Source of the DNA: CAVREM01 sp963728825
GTDB lineage: Bacteria > Acidobacteriota > Vicinamibacteria > Vicinamibacterales > CAVVIG01
Assembly: GCA_963728825.1 (NCBI GenBank)
Contig: CAVSLA010000001.1
Span: 124,001 to 188,000 of the forward strand
Length of the DNA: 64,000 nt
Direction of reading: 5' to 3'
Part shown: positions 8,616 to 17,651 of the stretch, piece after piece
Numbering within the stretch: the first letter of the stretch is position 1
Layout: each line of letters opens with the position of its first letter
The notes under the pieces: model-generated
What the model saw: only the letters and a program-made list of their open reading frames with translations
Database searches by the model: none
Told to the model about the DNA's origin: nothing
Position numbers and translations under genes: made by a program

Positions 8616-10826
8616 TTGGCCCGTCCATTCCGCTATACGGTGATCGTCGGGCTCGTCGCGCTCGGGGCCGCGCTATCCGCGGTCGGCGGGTGGCGCTACG
8701 CGCGCGCTTCGGCGCCAGTCAGCGGCCCGATTGTGCTGCTGTCGGTCGACGCGCTGCGCGCCGACCGGCTCCCCGTCTACGGCTATACCAAGATCAAAAC
8801 TCCGGCAATCGATGCGCTGGCGAAAGACGGCGTCGTGTTCGATCGCGCCTATTCGCACGCGCCGCAGACGCTTCCCGCCCACACCTCGCTCCTGAGCGGC
8901 CGTCTGCCGCACGAAACCGGCGTGCGCGACAACGCCGGGTTCATCGTCAAAGGCGATGAACGGATGCTCGCCGAGATGCTCGAGGACCGCGGCTATTCGA
9001 CCGGCGCGGTGGTTTCGTCCTATGCGCTGCGTGAAGCGACGGGCATCGCGCAGGGATTCACGTTTTTTGACGACGATCTCCCCGAGGGCGACGCCGGCGA
9101 TCCGGGCGGCGGGCTGACCCGCGGCGGTGAAGAGTCGGTCGCGATCGCTGAGGACTGGCTGGCAAACGCCGGGACAGAGCGGGCGTTTCTGTTCCTGCAC
9201 CTGCACCAGCCCTATCGCGCGCCATCGTCGCCATCGCGGCCAGGCGAGCGCTATGACGTCGAGGTGGCGCACGTCGACGAGATCATCGGCGGCTTCATCA
9301 GGCATCTCAAGGCTCACCAGCTCTACGACCAGTCGACGATCATCCTGGTCGCCGATCACGGCGAGGGGCTCGGCGACCATGGCGAAACGGGGCACGGAGT
9401 GCTCGCCCACGAAGAAGCGGTCAGGATTCCGCTCATCATCAAGCCGGCGGCGGGCAAGGGAGCGGGACGCCGCGTCACCGCGCTCGTCCAGCACGTCGAC
9501 ATCGTGCCGACCATCCTCGATCTCGCCAAAGCGCCGATCCCCGACCGACTGAGCGGGCTCTCTCTGAACCGGCTCGTCGAAGGCGATTCCGACACACCCG
9601 CCCGCGTCGTCTACTCCGAATCGCTTTTCACCGCGTATCGATTCGGGTGGCCGGGAGTGCGGACCGTGACTGACGGACGATACCGGCTCGTGCGAGCCGA
9701 GACCGACGAGCTCTACGACATCGTGGCCGACCCGGCCGCCCGCAGAAACATCGCGCGCGATCAGCTCGGCGAGCTGACGCGCCTGCGGAACGCCCTCGAG
9801 CGGTTCGCCATCGAAAGCCCGCTGCATGTTCCGGTGCCCGAGAAGCCGGACGTCCAGGCCAGGCTGGCTGCGCTCGGCTCGGTCGGACCGGTCGCACGCG
9901 TTGCCGCCGACGACGACGCGGATGTGGTCGATCCGGCGGATCAAGTCGCCATCATCGAAACCTACCGGGCGGCGGTTGCGTATGCCGTCGAACGCGAATG
10001 GCCCGCAGCGATTGAGCGGCTCGAGACACTGCTTCGCCAGCATCCACGGCTGGCCATCGTCTGGCACGAGCTGGGTGACATCGCCATGGGCGCCGGAAGA
10101 TTCGATCGCGCCGTCGATGCCTACCGGCACGCAGCGGCGTTGCGGCCCGGCGGTCCGGAGGATCATCTCAGCGCGGCGACGGCCCTGCTTCGCCTCCGCC
10201 GGCTCGACGAATCCCGCCAACAGGCGGAGTTCGCCGTGATGACCGCTGCGACGGAGGACCGCGCGTCGCGCGCCGCGGCGCACGAGCTGCTCGCCAGGAT
10301 CGCCCTTCTCCGCCGTGAAGCGAGCATCGCGCGCGCCCAGGCCCGGCTGGCGCACCAGGCCGACCCGACGCTGCCGATGCCCGCTTACATCGACGGACGT
10401 CTCCTCTACGATGCAGGACGCTTCGCGGAGGCTGTAGCGGTTTTTCAGAGCGCGATCGGCGAGATCGACAAGTCGGGCACGTCGGCCGTCTACGAGCTTC
10501 ACTATTACACCGGGGACGCACTGGTCCGTCTGGAGCGCACGGCGGAGGCCGAGTACCACCTCCTCGAAGAGCTTCGCGCCTTCCCTGGTCACGCACGTGC
10601 CCGCGGGGCTCTGGCGACCCTCTATCACCAGACCGGCAGGATTGACGAGGCCGGCGAGGTGCTGACCGCCATGCTGCGAATCTCGCCGACGCCCGATGCC
10701 TACGCGCTGGCGGCCCGTCTCTGGACCACGTTCGGCAATCTCCCTCAGGCTGCTGCGACTCGGGCCGAAGCGGCGCGGATCATCTCCGCCACGCCGCGGC
10801 GGGCGGGAACTGGCCCGGCTCAATAA
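8616..10826 (+). CDS. Sulfatase-like (alkaline phosphatase superfamily) protein fused to TPR repeats
   Basis: This 736-residue protein has an N-terminal anchor or signal (residues 6-26), an alkaline-phosphatase-superfamily domain and a C-terminal TPR region from about residue 445. Metal ligands are recognisable in SVDALRADR (Asp45) and VADHGEGLGDHGE. At the nucleophile position the sequence is QTLPAHTSLLSG, which puts Thr85 where true sulfatases have the Cys/Ser that becomes formylglycine. It is therefore probably not a sulfatase; a phosphatase, phosphodiesterase or phosphotransferase is more likely. The substrate is unknown. TTG at 8616 follows the previous stop by one base. Confidence 0.8.
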   Translation: MARPFRYTVIVGLVALGAALSAVGGWRYARASAPVSGPIVLLSVDALRADRLPVYGYTKIKTPAIDALAKDGVVFDRAYSHAPQTLPAHTSLLSGRLPHETGVRDNAGFIVKGDERMLAEMLEDRGYSTGAVVSSYALREATGIAQGFTFFDDDLPEGDAGDPGGGLTRGGEESVAIAEDWLANAGTERAFLFLHLHQPYRAPSSPSRPGERYDVEVAHVDEIIGGFIRHLKAHQLYDQSTIILVADHGEGLGDHGETGHGVLAHEEAVRIPLIIKPAAGKGAGRRVTALVQHVDIVPTILDLAKAPIPDRLSGLSLNRLVEGDSDTPARVVYSESLFTAYRFGWPGVRTVTDGRYRLVRAETDELYDIVADPAARRNIARDQLGELTRLRNALERFAIESPLHVPVPEKPDVQARLAALGSVGPVARVAADDDADVVDPADQVAIIETYRAAVAYAVEREWPAAIERLETLLRQHPRLAIVWHELGDIAMGAGRFDRAVDAYRHAAALRPGGPEDHLSAATALLRLRRLDESRQQAEFAVMTAATEDRASRAAAHELLARIALLRREASIARAQARLAHQADPTLPMPAYIDGRLLYDAGRFAEAVAVFQSAIGEIDKSGTSAVYELHYYTGDALVRLERTAEAEYHLLEELRAFPGHARARGALATLYHQTGRIDEAGEVLTAMLRISPTPDAYALAARLWTTFGNLPQAAATRAEAARIISATPRRAGTGPAQ

Positions 10827-10839
10827 CCATGGACGGCGC

Positions 10840-11754
10840 GTGCGGCGGCGCGCGTGGGCTGGCATCGCTGTGAAGCCGTGCGCGGTCCGCTCGGCCATCG
10901 CGCTGCTGGCCGGGGCGCTCTGGGCGACCGGGATGCCGGCGCACGCCCGCCAACAACAGGCGGCGAGCCGACTGGTGCTGGCATCGGTCACCGATGGGCG
11001 AAACGAAGCGCTCGTCGATCTCGGGCCGGATGACTTCGTCATCAACGAGAACGGGCTGCCGCGCGAGGTGGTTGCGGTCTACGCGGCCGATTATCCGGTC
11101 ATCATCCTCGTCGACAACAGTGCCGATGCGCGCAGCGATCTCGAAGCGATCCGCTCGGCGGTCGTGCGTTTCCTGTCCCGCGTCGGCCAGCGGTTCGTCG
11201 CCCTGGGCACCTTGGCCAACCCGCCGACGATGCTGACCTCGATCGAAGAGGACCGCGCCACCTTGCTGACCCGCCTCGATCGCCTGAGCGCGAGCCCGAC
11301 CACGGTGCTGATGCCGATCGAGGCGGTGGCCGGCGCCTCGCGCGCCGTGCTGGAGAGCGGCTCGCCATTCGCGGCGATCGTGGTCGTCTCCGCGCACCGC
11401 ATCGATTCGGCGCAGCCCCAGAGTACACGCCTGCTGCCGGATATCTTCGAGAGTAACGCGATCGTGCACGTGGTCAGCCGCAGCAGTCCTGCCACGGCAC
11501 CGCGCGGGCGCAGCTACGCACCGCGGCTCGAGGCTGACCTGCTGCGCGATCTCGCCGACCAGACGCGGGGTTACTTCACGACCGTCTTCTCAGCGCCGTC
11601 GTACGGGGTCGCGCTCAACAATCTCGCGGAGCGCCTCAGCAGCGAAATGATCGTCGAGTACATCGTGCCGGCCGGCCCGATGCCGCCGGGAGAAGTGCAG
11701 GTCGGGGTCAAGATCCCGGGGGCGCGGGTCCGCGGACTGCGGGTGTCGAAATAA
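10840..11754 (+). CDS. Exported VWFA-related protein with degenerate MIDAS
   Basis: The product of about 304 residues has a basic N-terminus and a signal peptide ending near MPAHA-R. A beta-sandwich leader is followed by a von Willebrand A fold of the acidobacterial VWFA-related type. The metal site that normally reads DxSxS is VDNSADA, so the second Ser is Asp and metal binding may be altered. GTG at 10840 is used; GTG 10870 also leaves a full signal peptide, so the start is uncertain. It is the last gene of the operon, 13 bp after the sulfatase-like gene, and a strong hairpin follows. Role unknown, presumably extracytoplasmic binding. Confidence 0.7.
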   Translation: MRRRAWAGIAVKPCAVRSAIALLAGALWATGMPAHARQQQAASRLVLASVTDGRNEALVDLGPDDFVINENGLPREVVAVYAADYPVIILVDNSADARSDLEAIRSAVVRFLSRVGQRFVALGTLANPPTMLTSIEEDRATLLTRLDRLSASPTTVLMPIEAVAGASRAVLESGSPFAAIVVVSAHRIDSAQPQSTRLLPDIFESNAIVHVVSRSSPATAPRGRSYAPRLEADLLRDLADQTRGYFTTVFSAPSYGVALNNLAERLSSEMIVEYIVPAGPMPPGEVQVGVKIPGARVRGLRVSK

Positions 11755-11760
11755 TCAGGA

Positions 11761-11799
11761 CAGGCGGGGCGGGCAGGCCAGCCCCACCTGCCCCGCCTG
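11761..11799. terminator. Bidirectional hairpin between convergent genes
   Basis: CAGGCGGGG at 11761-11769 pairs with CCCCGCCTG at 11791-11799, with CAGG/CCTG continuing inside. It lies exactly between the convergent VWFA and TonB-receptor genes. There is no T-tract, as is usual in GC-rich genomes. Confidence 0.6.
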
Positions 11800-11804
11800 C
11801 CGGC

Positions 11805-14750
11805 TCAGAACGTGAACTTGAATCCGATCTGCATCGCGCGCGGCGACTGCCGCAGCGCCGCCTGCCCGTAGTACGGGCTCACCGGAAGGTCCGGGTTGAA
11901 CTGCGGATTGCCAAACTGATCGAGGTTCGAGTCGACGACCCACTGATTGAACGTGTCCTGGCCTTCGTAGGTGTAGTCCTGATCCACTTCCAACTCTTCG
12001 TTGCGGTTGAAGAGGTTGAACACGTCCAGAATCACGCTGATGCTCCGGCCGGCGCCCAGGCGCGTAATCGGCAGCCGGTAGTCCGCGTGGAAGTCGACGT
12101 TCCAGTAGGCCGGCGTCCGCCCCTGCGATCCGCGCTCCAGCAGGAAGATGGTGCCATCGCCGTAGCCGTTGACGATCTCGGGGCCCTGCGCTGAAATCGG
12201 TGCGCCGGCCGAGATCATGAACCCTTCCGACAGCGTCAACCCCCACGGGAAGGCGTAGGCGCCGAACACCTTGAACTGATAGGGCTTGTCCGAGCGCAGC
12301 CGCCCATCGGAATTCGGCAGGAACGACGGGATGTCATAGAGCGCGGTGATGTTCGGGTCGAGCTGATCGTAGCCGCTCATGTACAACCCCTCGTGATTGC
12401 CGCTCGCCTTCGCGAACACGAACGAGGAGTTCAAGTGCCAGTTGCCGGAGAACGCGCGCTGCAGCGTCAGCTCGAGCGCGTTGTACGAGCGCTTCGGCTT
12501 GTCGAACGGCGAGCCGAAGAATCCCTCGCCGGGGTTGCCGATCACGTAGCCGGTCAGCTCGAGCGGATCGTCCGGATTGGTGAACGTGCCGATGTCTTCG
12601 ATGATCCGCCGCAGTTCCCGGTTCACGAAGCGTGCGCCGACGCTCCAGGCGGGCATGAACTGATATTCGGCGCCGATGATCAGCTGATCCTCGAACTGCG
12701 ATTTCAGATCCTCATCGAGCGGTGTGATGGCGGTCAGCTCCGAGACGCGCCGCACCTGCCAGGGACCGTTGATCGCCAGCGGACTTCCCGAGGGGTTGAA
12801 CCAGTTGTTCGAGTCCAGCGCCCGCGTGTTCACGTACTGCGTGATGATGTAGTCCTCGCCGTTGATGGCGCGGATGTTCATGTCGAGCGGAATCGCCTCG
12901 TAGAAGCGTCCCCAGAACCCGTAGATCTTCGATTTGCCGGTGCCGAGCGGGTCCCAGGACACACCAAGCCGCGCCGCCCAGTTGTTGTTCAGGCTGAGCC
13001 CGTTGACGGTTCTGCACTCCAGATCGACGATGCAGGTGTTGATATCGGCGTCCGACCGGCCGCCGATCGCGACGTCGTTCGCCGAATCGAGGCGCTGGAT
13101 TTCGTAGCGCATCCCGAGATTGACGGTCACGTTCGGCGCCACGCGCCAGCTGTCCTGGGCAAACAGCGCGGTGCTGGCCGTCGAACCCTTGCCGCTCAGC
13201 GTGTAGTTGCGCTCCTGGATGTAGCTGTTGAAGCCCTCGGACGCGAACTGCGGCCCGAAGAAGCGGTACCACGTCTCCTGTGTTTCAGAGTCGTAGTTGT
13301 TGAGCTCGAGGTCGATCCCGTAGCGGAGATCGTGCGCGCCGATCAGGCTGGTGATCCGTCCGGCCAGCGCCGTGCGGCTCGCCGAGTCGTCCTGCTGCCG
13401 TGTAAAGCCACCGTGCTCGAACAGGCCGAGCGTTTCGTCGATCTGGCGCGGAATCCTGCGGCCCGCGTCGGTGGCGGCTTCGGTCCCGGCCCGCTGCCGG
13501 TGCTGTCCAACCGACAGGTCCAGCAGCCAGTTCGACCCGAGCACGCCGGTATATTTCGCGCCGTAGTTGTGTCCGCCGGCCTGGATGAGCCGAAGCGCCG
13601 ACGTCTCGTCGGCGTTGGGTGTGGAATTGCCGGTCGTGGAGCCGGCCAGCCAGCCGTTTTCGTCAGTGGGATCACCAAAGGTCGAGAACACGAGCGTGTG
13701 GCTCGAACGCGGCGTCCACGTGACCTTGCCGGCGTAGACATCAGAGTTACGCTCGTACTGGCGGCCTGACGTGTCAATCGGGATGCCGTCCTCGATTTGC
13801 GAGCCCAGATGCGTCGTGCGGCGGATCGGGCCGTAGGCGCCGAAGAACCATACTTTGTCGCGAAGAATCGGCCCGCCAATCGATCCGCCGACGTCGTAGC
13901 TCGCAACCTGGTCGGCAAACGTCGTCAGTTGCTTGTTGCGGCGGCGTTCGAGGCCGGCATCGGTCCAGCTCTTGCTGCGGTTGTAATTGAACACGTCGCC
14001 GTGGAACTCGTTGCCGCCGGACTTGGTGACGACGTTGAAGACGCCGCCGGTGGAACGGCCGTACTCGGCCTGATAGCCGCCGGTGAGCACCTGCACTTCC
14101 TGAATGAAGTTCATCGTCAGATTGGCGCCCGACGTGCCGTAGCGAGGATCGGTGACGGAGAGACCGTCGATGATGTAGTTGTTTTCGGGAGCCGAAGAGG
14201 CGCCGACGGAGGGGCTGTCCTGGAAACGACGGTCGTGATCGCCCATCTCGAGCGTGACGCCCGGCGCGATCGCGGTGAGCTGCTGGAAGCCGCGGGCCGA
14301 CGGCAGCGTCTCGAACAGGTTGGACGTGATGTTGACGCCGCTGGCAGTGTTGCTCACGTCGACCAGCGGAACCGCACCCGTCACTTGCACCTGCTCGGTC
14401 ACACCCGCGGGCGCGAGCGTCAGGTTGACGGAGCCTTCCTGGCCGAGAAACACCTGAATGTTGTCTTGAACAGCGTCGCGAAAGCCGCTCAGCGTCGCGG
14501 CGACGCGATAGCCGCGTCCCGGCGGCAGGTTACGGAACCGGTAGACGCCTTCGGCGTCGCTGACATCGGTGCGCGTCCCCTGAATGTTCGGGCCGGACAC
14601 CGTGACGGTGACCCCCGGGAGAACTCCGCCCGAGGAATCGGTCAGCGTGCCGGTGAGGCTGCCGGTGGTGGTTCCCTGCGCCTGCGCGCCGGTCGCAACG
14701 GCGAACACGGCGGCGGCCACCACAATCCACACTCGCTTCGAATGTGACAT
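11805..14750 (-). CDS. TonB-dependent receptor, Oar-like, with carboxypeptidase-regulatory N-terminal domain
   Basis: This 981-residue outer-membrane protein has a signal peptide cleaved near GAQA-Q. A carboxypeptidase-regulatory-like domain spans residues 33-120 (GSLTGTLTDSSGGVLPG). The plug domain follows (NNYIIDGLSVTDP, GGVFNVVTKSGGNEFHG), then a long beta-barrel with C-terminal aromatic IGFKFTF. No clear TonB box is seen. ATG 14750 is preceded by AGGAGGG, so the in-frame GTG at 14774 is less likely. Such receptors import large substrates or act as adhesins; the ligand is unknown. It lies 67 bp downstream of atpF on the same strand but is probably separately transcribed. Confidence 0.9.
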   Translation of the reverse strand: MSHSKRVWIVVAAAVFAVATGAQAQGTTTGSLTGTLTDSSGGVLPGVTVTVSGPNIQGTRTDVSDAEGVYRFRNLPPGRGYRVAATLSGFRDAVQDNIQVFLGQEGSVNLTLAPAGVTEQVQVTGAVPLVDVSNTASGVNITSNLFETLPSARGFQQLTAIAPGVTLEMGDHDRRFQDSPSVGASSAPENNYIIDGLSVTDPRYGTSGANLTMNFIQEVQVLTGGYQAEYGRSTGGVFNVVTKSGGNEFHGDVFNYNRSKSWTDAGLERRRNKQLTTFADQVASYDVGGSIGGPILRDKVWFFGAYGPIRRTTHLGSQIEDGIPIDTSGRQYERNSDVYAGKVTWTPRSSHTLVFSTFGDPTDENGWLAGSTTGNSTPNADETSALRLIQAGGHNYGAKYTGVLGSNWLLDLSVGQHRQRAGTEAATDAGRRIPRQIDETLGLFEHGGFTRQQDDSASRTALAGRITSLIGAHDLRYGIDLELNNYDSETQETWYRFFGPQFASEGFNSYIQERNYTLSGKGSTASTALFAQDSWRVAPNVTVNLGMRYEIQRLDSANDVAIGGRSDADINTCIVDLECRTVNGLSLNNNWAARLGVSWDPLGTGKSKIYGFWGRFYEAIPLDMNIRAINGEDYIITQYVNTRALDSNNWFNPSGSPLAINGPWQVRRVSELTAITPLDEDLKSQFEDQLIIGAEYQFMPAWSVGARFVNRELRRIIEDIGTFTNPDDPLELTGYVIGNPGEGFFGSPFDKPKRSYNALELTLQRAFSGNWHLNSSFVFAKASGNHEGLYMSGYDQLDPNITALYDIPSFLPNSDGRLRSDKPYQFKVFGAYAFPWGLTLSEGFMISAGAPISAQGPEIVNGYGDGTIFLLERGSQGRTPAYWNVDFHADYRLPITRLGAGRSISVILDVFNLFNRNEELEVDQDYTYEGQDTFNQWVVDSNLDQFGNPQFNPDLPVSPYYGQAALRQSPRAMQIGFKFTF

Positions 14751-14817
14751 TCCACCCTCCTGCTCTTTACACACTTCGAGGTTACTGCAACCCGGAGCGG
14801 AAGGTAGCTCAGCCTAT

Positions 14818-15411
14818 CTAGTGTTTTCGGGTGTCGACCTGCGTCAGGGCTTCGTCGATCAGCCGCTGGTTGTCTTCCTTGGTGAGATTGCGCTGGATGA
14901 TCTTCGACGCGATAGCCACCGACAGGTCAACAGCTTCCCGACGAATCTCCTGGATGGCCCGCTGGGTCTGGAGCTGGATCTGCCGTTCGGCGTTCTGGAT
15001 CATGGTGTCGGCTTCGGTCCGGGCGCGCTGCTTGAGGTCCTCGCGCAGGCGCTCGGCGTCGCGCCGCGCCTCCTCGACGATACCGGCCGCCTCGGTCCGC
15101 GCCGTCTGCAGCCTGGCGACGTATTCCTTCAGTCTCGCCTCGGCCTCTTCACGGTCATGCTTGGCGTCTGCCAGCGAGCGATGGATGAACTCCTCGCGCT
15201 GCTGCAGCAGCGCCAGGATGGGCCCCCAGGCGAACTTGCCGAGCACGAACACGACGAGCAGGAAAATCGCGAGCGTCCAGATCGCATTGCCGACGTTACC
15301 GGCGAAGGGACTCAGGGCGGGGCCTTCGGCCGCCGCGTGGTCCTGCGCTTGCGCAGGCAGAGCGGCCAGCGCGAAAACGGTGATGGCTGTCAGTCGCTGC
15401 ATCATTCGCAT
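14818..15411 (-). CDS. atpF: ATP synthase Fo subunit b
   Basis: Subunit b forms the peripheral stalk linking Fo to F1. The 197-residue protein has one main transmembrane helix (IWTLAIFLLVVFVLGKFAW, about residues 43-62). The usual long charged amphipathic helix follows (EEAEARLKEYVARLQTART and onward), ending DTRKH. An extra N-terminal segment, residues 1-22 ending LPAQAQ, looks like a cleavable signal peptide and makes the protein longer than a typical subunit b. Order is atpZ-atpI-atpB-atpE-atpF. atpH and the F1 genes do not follow; a TonB receptor does. Confidence 0.92.
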   Translation of the reverse strand: MRMMQRLTAITVFALAALPAQAQDHAAAEGPALSPFAGNVGNAIWTLAIFLLVVFVLGKFAWGPILALLQQREEFIHRSLADAKHDREEAEARLKEYVARLQTARTEAAGIVEEARRDAERLREDLKQRARTEADTMIQNAERQIQLQTQRAIQEIRREAVDLSVAIASKIIQRNLTKEDNQRLIDEALTQVDTRKH

Positions 15412-15471
15412 ATCCAGTCGGCAGCGGCCGAGCAGCGGCGTGTGACCGCTGCCCGACCGCGCACGTTCTTG

Positions 15472-15810
15472 TTACTTGAGGACCGCCATCATGCCGACAA
15501 CCACCGCGAACAGCGTCGCGCCTTCGATCATCGCCGAGGTGATGATCATGGCCGTCGAGATCTGGCCGGCCGCCGCGGGCTGTCGCGCCATCGACTCGAC
15601 CGCCGAGCCGCCGATGCGGCCGATGCCGGCCGCGCCGCCCATGATCGCCAGGCCGGCGCCGACTGCGCCGCCGAGCCACGCCGCGCCGTTGCTGGTCAGA
15701 AAGGTGGCCGCCTCGGCCTCCTGCGCCAGCGCCACCGCTGGAGTGAAGATCATCGCAAAGCCGACCGTGACGAATCCCAGGGCCAGCCTGCTCCATCGCT
15801 TCCGATCCAT
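15472..15810 (-). CDS. atpE: ATP synthase Fo subunit c, with N-terminal signal-like extension
   Basis: Subunit c forms the rotor ring. The 112-residue product has a signal-like N-terminus (residues 1-30, ending AVALAQ) followed by the two-helix hairpin. The loop is ESMARQP, and the ion-binding carboxylate is the Glu in SAMIEGATLF. Sodium-type c subunits have Gln in helix 1 and EST after the Glu; here these positions read Ile and EGA, so proton coupling is inferred. ATG 15810 is preferred over 15816 because AAGGGAA then lies at a proper distance. It is longer than the usual 75-90 residues because of the extension. Confidence 0.92.
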   Translation of the reverse strand: MDRKRWSRLALGFVTVGFAMIFTPAVALAQEAEAATFLTSNGAAWLGGAVGAGLAIMGGAAGIGRIGGSAVESMARQPAAAGQISTAMIITSAMIEGATLFAVVVGMMAVLK

Positions 15811-15925
15811 CGTCATTTCCCTTTCGTTTTCCGCCGCACGGGGAGCGGCAGCCTCCTCGAAATCGCCATCGCAGTCACGCCTCATGGCCCGCGTCTGCCC
15901 CGACGCCTGCGGGCATGGCGAATCG

Positions 15926-16858
15926 TCAGTGCGCCGCCGCCTCGTGATGATGATCGTCGTGATGCAGCACGACCGACATCCCGATGAACAGCGTCGTCAA
16001 GAACGTGAAGATGAACGCCTGCAGGAACGCCACGAACAGCTCCAGCAGGTTGATCGCGGCGCTGCCGAGCACGACCGGGACCGCGACGCCAAGTCCAAGA
16101 CCGGTGCTTTGCGAGCCTGCCGAGATGATGAACGACAGCAGGACGGCGAGCAGGATGTGGCCGGCGATCATGTTGGCGAACAGTCGGACGGCCAGCGCAA
16201 ATACTTTCGCGACCAGGCCGATGATTTCGACGGGCACGAGCAGCGGCGCCATCCAGAGCGGGCCAGGACAGAAGTGCGCCAGGTAGGCCGCACCGCCGAG
16301 GCGCAGCCCGTTGACGACCATCATCACCATCGTGATGAGCGCGAGCGTCGCCGTGACCCAGATGTTGCCGGTGGCAGTCCCGCCCAGATGGGTGCCGAAC
16401 AGGGACGACACCGCTGGAATCGGCAGCAGCCCGAGAATGTTCACCGTCAGCACGAAGAAAAACACGCTCCAGATGTACTTGATGAAGCGATCGGTGTGCT
16501 GGTGGAGTGCAGGCTCGGCAACTTCCTTCCGCAAGTACTGACAGATCGCTTCGAGGCCGTTGGCGGCGCCGGTCGGCACCAGCGCGTCGACCTCGTTCCG
16601 GCCGCGGCGGCGGCGGACGAGCAGCGGGACCAGCGCAATCAGCAGCACCCCCGCGAGCGCGAGCATCGCGATCTGATCCGAGAAGATCGTGATCACGCCG
16701 TTCGGCGTCAGCGGACCGAGGTGTGCCGGACGCTCGATCAGCGGGTGCTGAACGATGTGTTCGAGGGGACTGGCGGCGTGCCCTTCGGCGGCAGGTGCAT
16801 GCGCGTCGGCAGGACCATGTTCCGCTGGCGCCGGAGCGTGTTCGGGTTGGGCATTCAT
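15926..16858 (-). CDS. atpB: ATP synthase Fo subunit a
   Basis: Subunit a provides the proton half-channels next to the c-ring. The 310-residue protein has about six transmembrane helices and the essential arginine in LAVRLFANMIAGH; FLQAFIFTFLTTLFIG forms the last helix. The N-terminal 35 residues are rich in Ala, Pro and His (HAPAPAEHGPADAHAP), and the C-terminus ends in a His cluster, LHHDDHHHEAAAH. Both tails are unusual for the family. It lies between atpI and atpE in a same-strand Fo operon. Confidence 0.95.
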   Translation of the reverse strand: MNAQPEHAPAPAEHGPADAHAPAAEGHAASPLEHIVQHPLIERPAHLGPLTPNGVITIFSDQIAMLALAGVLLIALVPLLVRRRRGRNEVDALVPTGAANGLEAICQYLRKEVAEPALHQHTDRFIKYIWSVFFFVLTVNILGLLPIPAVSSLFGTHLGGTATGNIWVTATLALITMVMMVVNGLRLGGAAYLAHFCPGPLWMAPLLVPVEIIGLVAKVFALAVRLFANMIAGHILLAVLLSFIISAGSQSTGLGLGVAVPVVLGSAAINLLELFVAFLQAFIFTFLTTLFIGMSVVLHHDDHHHEAAAH

Positions 16859-16886
16859 GGGCGCGCTCTAGCTGAAAACCTTCCAG

Positions 16887-17273
16887 TTATTCGGGCGCGA
16901 TCGCCAGCCTGACTTCCAGCGGCAGCAACACGACATAGGTCGTCGCCAGCCAGAAGAGCAACGGCATCCGCGCGAACTCTCCGCTGAGCGCCGCGGCCAG
17001 TCCCAGTAGAACGACCACGGCGAGCCTTACCACCATCGCCAGAAACGCCCGCTGCATCTTCGCCGTCGGCGTTTCGGACGTCACTGAAACAATCAGCAAC
17101 GCCGCCAGAGCCGCTGCCACCAGACTGATCAGGCACCCTGCCGCCATTGCGGCGATCGCCGCATCGCCCGCCAGGCGTCGCGTCGGCAGCACACCAACCA
17201 CGAGCAGCACCAGGACGATCGCCAGAGCAGAAACGAGGAAGCGCGCATATCGCCCGCCTCGCGTTCGGCCCAC
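16887..17273 (-). CDS. atpI: ATP synthase subunit I-like membrane protein
   Basis: A 128-residue protein with four hydrophobic helices is encoded between atpZ and atpB, starting at a GTG 4 nt after the atpZ stop. Size, topology and position match AtpI (ATP synthase I), which helps assemble the c-ring. The sequence itself is poorly conserved, as in the whole family: a basic start RGGRYARFLVSALAI, then ISLVAAALAALLIV and LLFWLATTYVVLLPLEV. The symbol rests mainly on position. Confidence 0.7.
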   Translation of the reverse strand: MGRTRGGRYARFLVSALAIVLVLLVVGVLPTRRLAGDAAIAAMAAGCLISLVAAALAALLIVSVTSETPTAKMQRAFLAMVVRLAVVVLLGLAAALSGEFARMPLLFWLATTYVVLLPLEVRLAIAPE

Positions 17274-17277
17274 CTGA

Positions 17278-17556
17278 TCACTCGCCGTCGTCGACGGCTC
17301 CCCCCGGACGATCAGCCTCTCGCGCGGAGTCGTCTTCTGCCCGGGCCTCGCGCACGGCCTGCAGCGATTGCTTCACCAAGTTGTAGAGACCACCCACAAG
17401 ACCCAGGACGATGCCGACGACCAGACCCCACGGCTCGGTTCCGAAGCGCCGATCGACCCAGTAGCCCAGCAGGGTGAAGCCGGCAACCGCACCAGCCAGC
17501 TCCAGGCCGACGCCGGAGTGGCGAACCCATCCGGGCATGCGCGTGTCAGCTGACAT
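17278..17556 (-). CDS. atpZ: AtpZ/AtpI family small membrane protein
   Basis: This 92-residue protein has two hydrophobic helices (ELAGAVAGFTLLGYWVD and WGLVVGIVLGLVGGLYNLV) separated by the short loop RRFGTEPW. That is the hallmark of the AtpZ/F0F1-ATPase subunit family. The C-terminal 25 residues are charged. GGAGG lies 4 nt before the ATG. It is the first gene of the Fo operon, and AtpZ/AtpI proteins are linked to ATP synthase assembly or Mg/Ca supply. Confidence 0.78.
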   Translation of the reverse strand: MSADTRMPGWVRHSGVGLELAGAVAGFTLLGYWVDRRFGTEPWGLVVGIVLGLVGGLYNLVKQSLQAVREARAEDDSAREADRPGGAVDDGE

Positions 17557-17618
17557 CTCGCCTCCGGCCGGACACGCCGACGGATAGCAGTCGACCCGAC
17601 AGGCTCGGACAGCCCGTG

Positions 17619-17624
17619 AGTATA
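17619..17624 (-). promoter_or_regulatory. Possible -10 of the Fo operon
   Basis: TATACT on the minus strand lies about 63 bp upstream of atpZ, in the 95-bp gap after nuoN. No good -35 is seen. An imperfect hairpin (CTTGTGAA/TTCAC-CAAG) occupies 17632-17652 directly behind the nuoN stop. The Fo genes may thus be read both from here and from the nuo operon. Confidence 0.4.
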
Positions 17625-17651
17625 GCGTACCTTGTGAAAAACTTCACCAAG

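Noticed and set aside
8673..11045. Long open frame of 790 codons on the minus strand
   Set aside because: It is antisense to the sulfatase-like/TPR gene, has no recognisable domain, is very rich in Arg, and arises from the codon bias of GC-rich DNA.
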